Assembly (NCBI RefSeq): GCF_012927405.1
Contig: NZ_JABBGM010000004.1
Span: 62,001-126,000 of the forward strand
DNA from: Novosphingobium olei
GTDB taxonomy: Bacteria > Pseudomonadota > Alphaproteobacteria > Sphingomonadales > Sphingomonadaceae
Length of the DNA: 64,000 bases
Direction: 5' to 3'
Part shown: positions 45,210 through 53,150 of the stretch, piece by piece
Numbering within the stretch: position 1 is the stretch's first letter
Layout: each line of letters begins with the position of its first letter
Made by a program: the position numbers and the translations under genes
Notes under the pieces: generated by a model
What the model saw: only the letters and a program-made list of their open reading frames with translations
What the model was told of the DNA's origin: nothing
Database searches by the model: none

Positions 45210-48002
45210 TCAGCCGTGGGCCCCGAAATAGTTGGCGATGGCCACCGCGATGCGCAGGTTGAGCGCGTGCGCGCGTTCGATGGGATCGATGAACCGCGCC
45301 CGGATCGCGCCGTAATCCTCACCCTGGCTGTCAGGGAAGTCGGTCGGCTCGTCCACCGCGAAGTCCGAGATTTCGGGCTCGACCACCGGATAGGCACGGC
45401 GCATCTGCGCCAGCGCATCCTCCACGCGCAGCGACAGCACCATTTCCAGCACATCGTCGCGGCTGACGTCGTTCGACCGCGCGAACGGCGGCACCTGCAC
45501 CGCGCGCAGGAACATGTGCATCAGCAGCGCGAGCCGGACCGACTGCAGCAGCCCGATATTGCGCCGTTCCGCATCGGCTGCCGGATCGCGCTCGGTCGAA
45601 CCCCCGGCGGTCAGCGCCAGCAGGCGATGCAGCTTCATCCAATCGACCCGCAGGCGCGAAACCAGGCGGCGGAACACGCCCGCGCGATCGTCCTTGGTCA
45701 GGTGCTCGGCCATCGTCAGGCACGCCGTCTCCAGCGCGGTTTCGGTGCCGCGATAGGGGCGGCTCGCCCAATAGGCCGAATTGAACAGTTCGCCATAGGC
45801 CGCGACCGTCTTGATCGAGGCGAGCCCGTTTGCGCTGCGCAGCAGGCGCACAAGCTGGCTGCCGCGTCCCGAATGGCCGAGCAGGTCGGCAATCGCCTCC
45901 ATCTCGTCACCCGCCGCCGTGCCTGCGCCGGCGATCACGTTCACCGGATAGCCGATCTGCTGCAGGATCGCGTTGTGCGGGATCGCGCGGATCTGGCGCA
46001 GGCTCATCGTCCGGTCCGAGCCCACGTCGGACTGGCGGCGAGACACGCGGCTGCCGGTGGCCTTCAGCAGGCCCAGGCCGAACGCGGTGACCGCCCGCGA
46101 ATAGGTCGCGCTTTCCAGATGTTCGCGCTGCACGCGGCGGATCGAGCGGTAGAAATCTAGGCTGAGGTCGGTGCGGTCGTAGAACGGATCGCGTGCCCCT
46201 TCTACGAGCTCCCCGGCGATGGCCGCCTCGGCCTCGGCAATCCGGGTCAGCGTTGCGAGCGCTAGGTCGTCGTTGCGGAAGAACAGGTAGCCGTCGCCGC
46301 CCTGGAAGCTTGCTTCGGGTTCGAGCGTGATCCCGGCTTTGGCAAAGCGCGCCCGTGCCCAGCGCGAGAGCGGCCAGGTCAGCCGATCGGCAAAGCCGGC
46401 GGGATGCGCGCCGCGACCCATCGATTCGCCGTGCGTGTTGAAGATCAGTGCGGCCACATCGGTGAGGCCGCTCGCCTTCATCGCTTCGGCCAGGCGGCCC
46501 TGCAGACGTTCGATGGCGAGCGCTGCTGGAAGCTGGCCGATGAAGCGGCCGGCATCCGAAAAGCCGGTCTGGATCGATACGCGGCCACGCAGCCTTGCGT
46601 AATCGCGATAGCTTTCCTCGGCCAGCAGCGCTTCGAGGAAGCGGCCGCCGTGTTCCAGCGCGGTCTCCGTCTCGAACAGGGGCGATACGTCGACCTTGTC
46701 ATCGATGCCGAACAGCTTGGCGAAATAGAGCGCGGCAAGCACCGTCTGCGGCTGTTCGCATTCGGCGATCAGCATGCGGATCGGCGCATCGGCGTCGATA
46801 TGGTGCAGGATCTGCGCCATGGCCAGGAACTGGCGCATCGCCGTGCTGGTCTCGATCGCCAGCGCGGCGAAGTTGACGCGCAGCGGCTTCACGTCGGCCA
46901 GCAGTTCGCGCAGCCGCGAAATCGCGCTCTTGCTTGAAAGGTCGAGCGTGGCGTCGGGGTCGATCCGGCGGCGCAGCGCGTTGTGCAGCTGGCTGGCGTT
47001 CACGCGGAAGTGGATCCAGCCCATGCCGAGGCCGTCGGCGCGCATCGCCGCCGCCAGCGTCGCGAGCGCCAGCGCCTTCTCGCCGTCCGCTGCCTTGGCA
47101 TCGGCCTCCAGCGTGGCGATCAGCGGGGCAAGGCTCAGCAGCTTGGCCGGATCGTCCGCCGTCAGGCGATTGGCCGCTGCGGCCAGCGCATCGGGCGCAT
47201 CGAGCGGGCGCACGAACAGGCTGGCCATCTCGGCCGCATGGGCCTGCGCCGCTTCGAGCGTCGCGACCAGCGGATGCGCCGCATCGATCGCCTGCAGCGA
47301 GGCGAGATACCCTGCAAGCCGCCGCGCCTTTTCGGCGAGGCGATACGAGATCGAGGTATGCCACCCGATGTCGGTGCGCCCGTCCATGTCGTATCCGACC
47401 CAGGTGGCAAAGCGGAACGGCAGGGGGCGGAAATCGAGCCAGCGCCCCGGCCAGCGCGCGCGCGCATGGCCGAGCAGCGCGGCGACGATCCTGTCGCGCG
47501 CGGTGCCGGCGCGCTCGATCGCGTCCATCGCCTCGACATGCTCGAAATCGAGCGTGATCGCCGGGCCATCGGCAGGCACGGTGCAGACCGTCGCGGCCAG
47601 CGGATCATCAGCCAGCGCGGCAGTGGCCACCGCATCGGACTGAACCGGGTTGAGCAGGAACGTCGGGTGCGCGGTGAACACCGCATGCAGCAGCGGCTTT
47701 TCCCAGCGCGCGCGGAATTCCGAAAAGCCGTCTTCCTCATTCAGCAGCGCCGCGACGCGCTCGAGGTTCTGGGCGGGATCGGTGGGCGCAATCAGACGGC
47801 GCAGGCGCGCGGCGCGGCTCTGCAGCGCCTCGCACTCCAGCTCCGCCACGAGCGACTCAACCCCGTCGAGCGAGAGCGCCCCGCCTTCGAGCTGGCGCGA
47901 CAAGTCGTGGCTCAGCTGGAAGACGGGATTGAACAGCGGGGTTTCCGCCGTCCGCTGGTGCAGGACCTGCAGGCGTTCGCGCAAGGCTTCTACCGTCTTC
48001 AT
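45210..48002 (-). CDS. Divergent phosphoenolpyruvate carboxylase-like protein, catalytic residues lost
   Basis: The product is a 930-residue protein whose whole length follows PEP carboxylase: TAHPT at 110-114 with His112, ATWVGYDMDGRTDIG, VSPLFET and a C-terminal IRAIPHNAILQ...GAGTA. Canonical catalytic stretches are altered. TAHPTEITRRT is TAHPTFLLNPV; GYSDSxKD is GFSDAGRF (480-487), Lys546 of E. coli becoming Arg; FHGRGGxxGRGGxP is FNTHGESMGRGAHP (521-534), losing His579 and Arg581; the Arg396 region is VNFAALAIE. Normal PEP carboxylation is therefore doubtful. The ATG at 48002 is chosen; a GTG at 48038 adds 12 residues. It follows eda by 48 bases, so it may act with sugar-acid breakdown. 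Confidence 0.85.
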   Translation of the reverse strand: MKTVEALRERLQVLHQRTAETPLFNPVFQLSHDLSRQLEGGALSLDGVESLVAELECEALQSRAARLRRLIAPTDPAQNLERVAALLNEEDGFSEFRARWEKPLLHAVFTAHPTFLLNPVQSDAVATAALADDPLAATVCTVPADGPAITLDFEHVEAMDAIERAGTARDRIVAALLGHARARWPGRWLDFRPLPFRFATWVGYDMDGRTDIGWHTSISYRLAEKARRLAGYLASLQAIDAAHPLVATLEAAQAHAAEMASLFVRPLDAPDALAAAANRLTADDPAKLLSLAPLIATLEADAKAADGEKALALATLAAAMRADGLGMGWIHFRVNASQLHNALRRRIDPDATLDLSSKSAISRLRELLADVKPLRVNFAALAIETSTAMRQFLAMAQILHHIDADAPIRMLIAECEQPQTVLAALYFAKLFGIDDKVDVSPLFETETALEHGGRFLEALLAEESYRDYARLRGRVSIQTGFSDAGRFIGQLPAALAIERLQGRLAEAMKASGLTDVAALIFNTHGESMGRGAHPAGFADRLTWPLSRWARARFAKAGITLEPEASFQGGDGYLFFRNDDLALATLTRIAEAEAAIAGELVEGARDPFYDRTDLSLDFYRSIRRVQREHLESATYSRAVTAFGLGLLKATGSRVSRRQSDVGSDRTMSLRQIRAIPHNAILQQIGYPVNVIAGAGTAAGDEMEAIADLLGHSGRGSQLVRLLRSANGLASIKTVAAYGELFNSAYWASRPYRGTETALETACLTMAEHLTKDDRAGVFRRLVSRLRVDWMKLHRLLALTAGGSTERDPAADAERRNIGLLQSVRLALLMHMFLRAVQVPPFARSNDVSRDDVLEMVLSLRVEDALAQMRRAYPVVEPEISDFAVDEPTDFPDSQGEDYGAIRARFIDPIERAHALNLRIAVAIANYFGAHG

Positions 48003-48050
48003 CGCCCGATTACCCCCCTTGCGCGCACTCTTTGCCACGATGCGCGCGCT

Positions 48051-48668
48051 TCAGCCTTGTGCTAGCGCCGCAGCGGCGCGCGCCGCGGCTTCGATCTTGC
48101 TCTCGTCGGGAACGCCCTTGCCAACGATCCAGCTCCCGCCCACGCAAAGGACCGGATCGAGCCCGAGCCAGTCCGGCGCGGTTTCGAGCGTGATCCCGCC
48201 GGTGGGGCAGAACTTGCAGGTGTGGAACGGCGCGGCAAGCGCCTTGAGCGCGGGCAGCCCGCCCGAGGTTGCCGCCGGGAAGAACTTGAAGTGCGAAAGG
48301 CCGAGATCCAGCCCCAGCATCAGATCGGCCGCATTCGCCGTGCCGGGCAGGAACGGTATGCCCGAAGCCACCGCCGCCTCGCCCAGGCGCGGGGTCAGGC
48401 CGGGCGAAACGATGAATTCCGCGCCCGCATCGATCGAAGCCTTCAGCTGATCAGGGTTGAGCACGGTCCCGGCGCCGACGATGGCACCTTCGACACCCTT
48501 CATCGCGCGGATCACATCGAGCGCGGCGGGCGTGCGCAGCGTCACCTCCAGCACGCGCAGGCCGCCGGCGACGAGCGCGCGGGCCACCGGAACGGCATGT
48601 TCCACCGTGTCGATCACCAGCACCGGAATCACGGGCGCGGTGCGCATGATGGTTTCGATCGGCTTCAT
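48051..48668 (-). CDS. eda: KDPG / KHG aldolase Eda
   Basis: The product is a 205-residue class I aldolase that splits 2-keto-3-deoxy-6-phosphogluconate to pyruvate and glyceraldehyde 3-phosphate (Entner-Doudoroff) and often also 4-hydroxy-2-oxoglutarate. The catalytic Glu lies in VLEVTLRTPAALD, GAGTVLNPDQ follows, and the Schiff-base Lys in SHFKFFPA. Length is normal. The rest of the pathway is not in this window. The same-strand PEPC-like gene follows at once, suggesting co-transcription and a link at the pyruvate/PEP node. Confidence 0.95.
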   Translation of the reverse strand: MKPIETIMRTAPVIPVLVIDTVEHAVPVARALVAGGLRVLEVTLRTPAALDVIRAMKGVEGAIVGAGTVLNPDQLKASIDAGAEFIVSPGLTPRLGEAAVASGIPFLPGTANAADLMLGLDLGLSHFKFFPAATSGGLPALKALAAPFHTCKFCPTGGITLETAPDWLGLDPVLCVGGSWIVGKGVPDESKIEAAARAAAALAQG

Positions 48669-48784
48669 GGGGCGCTACTCTTTCATGGGACAGATGATGG
48701 TCTGCCTCACGACTAACGCGCAACACCTTATTGTGCAGCCGCTAACCGCGCCCGCGCATAGCTATTACCCCACGACAGGTGCGG

Positions 48785-50131
48785 TCAAACCGCCGAACTG
48801 AACTGGTGCGCCCCGCCGCGATAGGCATCGAACAGCGCCGCCACCGACCGGGCATACGGTTCGCTGCCCCGTTCGAGCACCAGCATATCCCCGTCCAGGC
48901 TGATGATCCCGCGATCGGCAAATCCATCAAGCCGGTCGCGCGCGGCGATCAGCAGGTCGCGGTCCACACGGGCGTGGCCCTGGCACAGCAGGTCGGTGAT
49001 GATCGCCCCGCGCCGCCGGTCCTCCACTGTGCGAACCACGCCCTTGCGCCCCGGCAGCAGGTTTGCCCCCACCAGCATGCGATAGCGCCCGGCGTTCTTT
49101 TCGTTCTGCACGAACAGCCCGTCGAACTCGCTGATCGAACTCGCGCCAAGGCCGATCAGCGTGGAGGCATCGTCATCGGTGAAGCCCTGAAAATTGCGCC
49201 GCAGCGTGCCCGCCAGCGCCGCACGGGCAAGATCGTCCCCTGGCCGCGCGAAGTGATCGAAGCCGACCGCCTGATAGCCTGCATCGACCAGCTGCACGTG
49301 CCCTTCTGCCGCCATGCGGAAGCGCGCACGCTGGTCGGGCAGCTCGCTCGCATCGATGCGGCGCTGGCGCGGGATCATGTGCGGCACGTGGGCATAACCG
49401 AACAGCGCCACCCGGTCCGCGCCCATCGCCACCGTCCGGTCGAGCGTTTCGGCCAGCACCGCGTCCGTCTGGAACGGCAGGCCGTACATCAGGTCGAAAT
49501 TGATCGAATCGACGCCGGCCCGGCGCAGACCTTCGACCGCGCGCTCGATCATCTCGGCCGGTTGCACGCGCCCGATGGCCGTCTGCACGCGCGGATCGAA
49601 AGTCTGCACGCCCATGCTCGCCTTGATCACGCCGATGCCGCGGATCGCCATGAACCAGTCGGGCGTGATGCTGCGCGGATCGAGCTCGATCGAAAGCACC
49701 GGGCTCTCCATCCGCAAGTTCAGCGTCAGCGCGTCGATCAGCCGGACGAAGTCGGTAGGCTTGATCGCGTTGGGGCTGCCCCCGCCGAACGAAATCCGCC
49801 CGATCCGTACCGACGGATCGAGCAGTTCGCCGACCATCTCGATCTCGCGATGCAGCGCCTCGAGATAGGAGGCGAGCCGCTGGCGCTTGTTGGCGGCGCC
49901 GGTGTTGCAGCCGCAATACCAGCAGATTTCCTGGCAGTAGGGAATGTGAATGTAGAGCGAGGCACTGCCGCGCACGGCCTGCAACGCGGTTCGCTGCGCC
50001 TCCTCGAAGCTTTCCTCGACGAACTCGGCCGCCGTGGGATAGCTCGTGTAGCGGGGCACCGGCGTTGCCAGCAGCTCCGGATAATAGGTCCAGTCGCCGT
50101 AGCTTTCGCTGCGCGACGCATCAGCCGACAT
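48785..50131 (-). CDS. hemN: Oxygen-independent coproporphyrinogen III dehydrogenase HemN
   Basis: The product is a 448-residue radical-SAM enzyme that makes protoporphyrinogen IX without oxygen. The cluster motif is CQEICWYCGC (Cys66, 70, 73 and the extra Cys75 of true HemN). ISFGGGSPN, GIGVIKASMGVQTFDP and YGLPFQTDAV follow. The N-terminus MSADASRSESYGDWTYYPELLATPVPRYTSYPTA is that of HemN and supports the ATG at 50131. The start lies inside the end of the small CxxCH gene (11-base overlap), so hemN is the last gene of the cco operon and should be made under low oxygen. Confidence 0.95.
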   Translation of the reverse strand: MSADASRSESYGDWTYYPELLATPVPRYTSYPTAAEFVEESFEEAQRTALQAVRGSASLYIHIPYCQEICWYCGCNTGAANKRQRLASYLEALHREIEMVGELLDPSVRIGRISFGGGSPNAIKPTDFVRLIDALTLNLRMESPVLSIELDPRSITPDWFMAIRGIGVIKASMGVQTFDPRVQTAIGRVQPAEMIERAVEGLRRAGVDSINFDLMYGLPFQTDAVLAETLDRTVAMGADRVALFGYAHVPHMIPRQRRIDASELPDQRARFRMAAEGHVQLVDAGYQAVGFDHFARPGDDLARAALAGTLRRNFQGFTDDDASTLIGLGASSISEFDGLFVQNEKNAGRYRMLVGANLLPGRKGVVRTVEDRRRGAIITDLLCQGHARVDRDLLIAARDRLDGFADRGIISLDGDMLVLERGSEPYARSVAALFDAYRGGAHQFSSAV

Positions 50132-50399
50132 CGGCCTCATCCTCAGAAGGTTCGCCATGGTCGCAACAGCTATCGCCGCCGATCCGCTTGCGCATTGAGA
50201 TATGGCAAATTTTGCAGCACGGCGCGCCACCCGGCCCGTCGCTGCGACCGGGCCCCTCGTTCCGACTAGGAATGCGGATCGGTGCGGAATGGCCCGGCTC
50301 GCCGCAGATCGGCACGAGAACGAAGGCCGCCTGCGCAGGCGCCGGCAGCGCCATCTGCAGCACCGCGAGCGGGGCGAGGAAGGCGAGCGCGCGGCTCAC
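50121..50399 (-). CDS. Small exported CxxCH-containing protein in the cco operon
   Basis: The product is a 92-residue protein too small and unusual for a named family. A signal peptide (VSRALAFLAPLAVLQMALPAPAQA) is followed by a short mature part with GAPCCKICHISMRKR (CKICH at 62-66, a haem-c-type CxxCH) and DSCCDHGEP near the end. The Cys/His content suggests metal or haem binding. The GTG start at 50399 overlaps the ccoS stop (GTGA) after AGGAG, and its own end overlaps hemN, so translation is coupled on both sides. Role in cbb3 assembly or copper/haem delivery is inference. Confidence 0.7.
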   Translation of the reverse strand: MSRALAFLAPLAVLQMALPAPAQAAFVLVPICGEPGHSAPIRIPSRNEGPGRSDGPGGAPCCKICHISMRKRIGGDSCCDHGEPSEDEADVG

Positions 50400-50545
50400 C
50401 GCTCCTCGTCCTCTTCGATCAGGATGCGCGCCGCCGCGCCATCCAGATCGCTGAACTGGCCGCGCTTCAGCGCCCAGAAGAATGCCGCCAATCCGCAAAG
50501 ACCCATACCCAGCGCGATGGGCAACAGGAAGGCGATCGATGTCAT
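50396..50545 (-). CDS. ccoS: cbb3 oxidase assembly protein CcoS
   Basis: The product is a 49-residue one-helix membrane protein: MTSIAFLLPIALGMGLCGLAAFFWALKRG then QFSDLDGAAARILIEEDEER. The 'GQFxDLDGAAxRIL' tail is diagnostic for CcoS, which is needed to load haem/copper into the oxidase. Both ends overlap neighbours (ATGA with ccoI, GTGA with the next gene). At under 60 residues it is easily missed by gene callers. Confidence 0.93.
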   Translation of the reverse strand: MTSIAFLLPIALGMGLCGLAAFFWALKRGQFSDLDGAAARILIEEDEER

Positions 50546-52668
50546 CGCGCCGCCCCCTGCAGCCGCAGCGAATTGGCGACCACGATCAGTGAGCTGGTCG
50601 ACATGGCCACCGCCGCGATCAGCGGGGTGACGATCCCGGCCATCGCCAGCGGCACCGCCAGCACGTTGTAGCCGATCGCCAGCACGAAGTTCTGCCGCAC
50701 CACCCGCATCGTCCGGCGGCTCGCCCGGACGGCGCGCGGCAGGGCCAGCAGGCTGTCGCCGGTGAACACGAAGTCCGCAGCCTGCCGCCCGACGTCACTC
50801 GCGCTGCCCGGCGCAATCGAGGCATCGGCTGCGGCGAGCGCGGGGCCGTCGTTCAACCCGTCCCCCACCATCAGCACCTTGCGCCCGACGCTTTGCAGGC
50901 TGGCGATGTTCTGCTGCTTGTCGGCCGGCGAGGCAGAGGCGCGCGCAGTGAGCCCGGTCTGGCGCGCGATCTCGGTGACGGCGGCGATTCCGTCGCCCGA
51001 CAGCATCGAGCATTCGATGCCAAGCCCTTCCAGCGCATCGAGCGCGTCCAGCGCATCGGGCCGCAGGCGGTCGGCAAAGCCGATCACGCGCGCGGGGCCC
51101 ATCCCGGTATCGAGTGCGGCGGCCATGCCATCGGCCACCGACGGACGGCCCAGCGAAACGCGGCGGCCCTGCCAGGTTGCGCTGACGCCCCTGCCCGGCT
51201 CTTCCGCCACATCGCCCAGTTCCGCCGCATGGACGCCGCGCGCGGCGAGCGCCTGCGCCAGGCCGAGCGAGAGCGGATGGCGGCTGTGACTCGCCAGCGC
51301 GAGCGCGACCGATGCATCAGCGGCCGACAGTGCATCGAGCGCGGCCTCATCGGGCACGGGCCGTCCGAGCGTGAGGGTACCCGTCTTGTCGAGCAGCGCG
51401 CGGTCCACCTCTGCTAGGCGCTCCATCGCCGAGCCGTCCTTGACGAGAATGCCGCGCTTCATCAGCGCGCCCGCCGCCACGACTTGCGCCACCGGCACGG
51501 CAAGGCCCAGCGCGCAGGGGCAGGTAATGATCAGCACCGCGATGGCGATGACCAGCGAATGATACAGCCCAGCGCCTGCCAGCATCCAGCCCGCGAACGT
51601 CAGCGCCGCCAGCGTGTGCACCGCCGGGGCATAGAGCCGCGAGGCGCGATCGGCGATGCGGACATAGGCGGAGCGCGACTGGCCCGCCGCCTCCATCAAC
51701 CGCGCGATTTCAGCAAGCGCCGTATCGGTGCCCGCCGCCGTGACCCGCACGTCGACCGGGGCATCGACGTTGAGCGTTCCCGCATGGACCGCCTCGCCCT
51801 CGCGCGCAGGGACGGGCGCACTTTCGCCGGTCAGCAGCGACTGGTCGAACCGGCTGTTGCCGCGCATCACGATACCGTCGGCGGCAAGCCGTTCGCCCGC
51901 CGCCACGCGCATCACCATGCCGGGCACCAGCGCCGCCGCCGTGACCCAGCGCGTCGCACCATCGGCGTCCACGACCATCGCCCCTGTCGCCGCTTGGCGC
52001 AGCAGCGCATCCACGCCCGCGCGGGCGCGATCGCGCATCATCGCGTCGAGCGCGCGGCCCGCGAGCAGGAACAGCAGCAGCATCAGCGTGCCATCGAACC
52101 AGGCATCGGTGCCACCGGTGACGGTCTCGTAGACCGAAAGGCTGGTGGCGAGCGTGACGCCGATCGAGATAGGCACGTCCATGTTGGTCCGCCCGCGCTT
52201 CAATGCGGCGAAGGCGGAGGAAAAGAACGGCTTTCCGGCATAGGCGATGGCGGGAACGCCGATCGCCGCCGACAGCCAGTGGAACATCTCGCGCGTGGTG
52301 CCTTCCGCGCCCGACCAGACGCTGACCGAAAGCAGCATCACGTTCATGCAGGCAAAGGCCGCCACGGCGAGCGGTGCCAGCAGCGGCTTTACCGCCGAGG
52401 GCGCTTCCTCGATATCGACGCGCGGTTGCGCTTCGAACCCGGCACCGGCAAGCGCGGCGATCAGGTTGGGCGTCTCGACGCCCTGTTCGTGCACCACCTC
52501 GACGGTCCGTGCGGTCAGGTTGGTGCGCGCCGAAGCAACCCCCGGCACGGCGGCAAGACTCCGTTCGACCTTCCCCATGCACCCGGCGCAATGCATTCCG
52601 GGGACCGAGAACACGCTGTGGAGCTCGACAGCCGCTTCGCCTGAGATCCGGCGTGCGGCGGCGGTCAC
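50542..52668 (-). CDS. ccoI: Copper-exporting P-type ATPase CcoI (FixI)
   Basis: The product is a 708-residue membrane pump supplying copper for cbb3 oxidase assembly. It has an N-terminal metal domain (VPGMHCAGCMGKVE), TGES actuator motif (SLLTGESAPV), the membrane CPC (ITCPCALGLAVP), phosphorylation site DKTGTLT and the hinge GDGLNDGPALA. The start is a GTG at 52668 that overlaps the ccoH stop (GTGA); the first upstream ATG lies inside ccoH. Length is normal for the CcoI subgroup. Confidence 0.95.
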   Translation of the reverse strand: MTAAARRISGEAAVELHSVFSVPGMHCAGCMGKVERSLAAVPGVASARTNLTARTVEVVHEQGVETPNLIAALAGAGFEAQPRVDIEEAPSAVKPLLAPLAVAAFACMNVMLLSVSVWSGAEGTTREMFHWLSAAIGVPAIAYAGKPFFSSAFAALKRGRTNMDVPISIGVTLATSLSVYETVTGGTDAWFDGTLMLLLFLLAGRALDAMMRDRARAGVDALLRQAATGAMVVDADGATRWVTAAALVPGMVMRVAAGERLAADGIVMRGNSRFDQSLLTGESAPVPAREGEAVHAGTLNVDAPVDVRVTAAGTDTALAEIARLMEAAGQSRSAYVRIADRASRLYAPAVHTLAALTFAGWMLAGAGLYHSLVIAIAVLIITCPCALGLAVPVAQVVAAGALMKRGILVKDGSAMERLAEVDRALLDKTGTLTLGRPVPDEAALDALSAADASVALALASHSRHPLSLGLAQALAARGVHAAELGDVAEEPGRGVSATWQGRRVSLGRPSVADGMAAALDTGMGPARVIGFADRLRPDALDALDALEGLGIECSMLSGDGIAAVTEIARQTGLTARASASPADKQQNIASLQSVGRKVLMVGDGLNDGPALAAADASIAPGSASDVGRQAADFVFTGDSLLALPRAVRASRRTMRVVRQNFVLAIGYNVLAVPLAMAGIVTPLIAAVAMSTSSLIVVANSLRLQGAAR

Positions 52669-53150
52669 TGGACGTCTCCGACTGTGCGCCATTCGCGGCC
52701 CTGCGCGCGCGCGGCAAGCCGCAGGCGCCAGCGTCCGGCAGGCAGCGGCGCTTCATAGACGCCAGGCGCGCTCTCACGGAAGGCAAGGGTTTCGTCGGCA
52801 CGCAGGCCGAGCGGATGTTCCGCCACCGCGCTGAGCTTCACGCCCCCAAGCGCCCTGCCCGCCGCATCGCGCAGCCGCACTTCGACGCGGTCACTGCCCG
52901 TTCGTTCTACCAGCGCCTTCCAGCCGAGCGCCTTCTCAGCCTTCGCCTCGTCGAGCCAGGTGTTGAAGTGCTGGCTCGCGACGTAGGAGTTTTCGACGAC
53001 CACGCCGCCGAAGGTCGAGGTGGCGAGCCGGGCCATCAGCACGTTGACAGCAATGACCACGCCGAAGAACGCGACCATGATCGCGGCCATATGCATTCCG
53101 GTGAATTGCCCCCTGTGGCGGGGCTCGTCTGCACGGCGCTGCTGGGTCAC
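52665..53150 (-). CDS. ccoH: cbb3 oxidase assembly protein CcoH (FixH)
   Basis: The product is a 161-residue membrane-anchored protein with one N-terminal helix (MAAIMVAFFGVVIAVNVLMARLA) and a periplasmic beta domain containing VVVENSYVASQHFNTWLDEAKAEKALGW, the conserved CcoH/FixH core. It acts in oxidase maturation beside CcoI. It overlaps ccoG at the start (ATGA) and ccoI at the end. Confidence 0.92.
   Translation of the reverse strand: MTQQRRADEPRHRGQFTGMHMAAIMVAFFGVVIAVNVLMARLATSTFGGVVVENSYVASQHFNTWLDEAKAEKALGWKALVERTGSDRVEVRLRDAAGRALGGVKLSAVAEHPLGLRADETLAFRESAPGVYEAPLPAGRWRLRLAARAQGREWRTVGDVQ

Noticed and set aside
50196..50209. FNR-like site TTGAG-ATAT-GGCAA before hemN
   Set aside because: It has two mismatches at defined positions and lies inside the coding region of the small CxxCH gene. 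hemN is more simply read from the ccoN promoter or an upstream cco gene.
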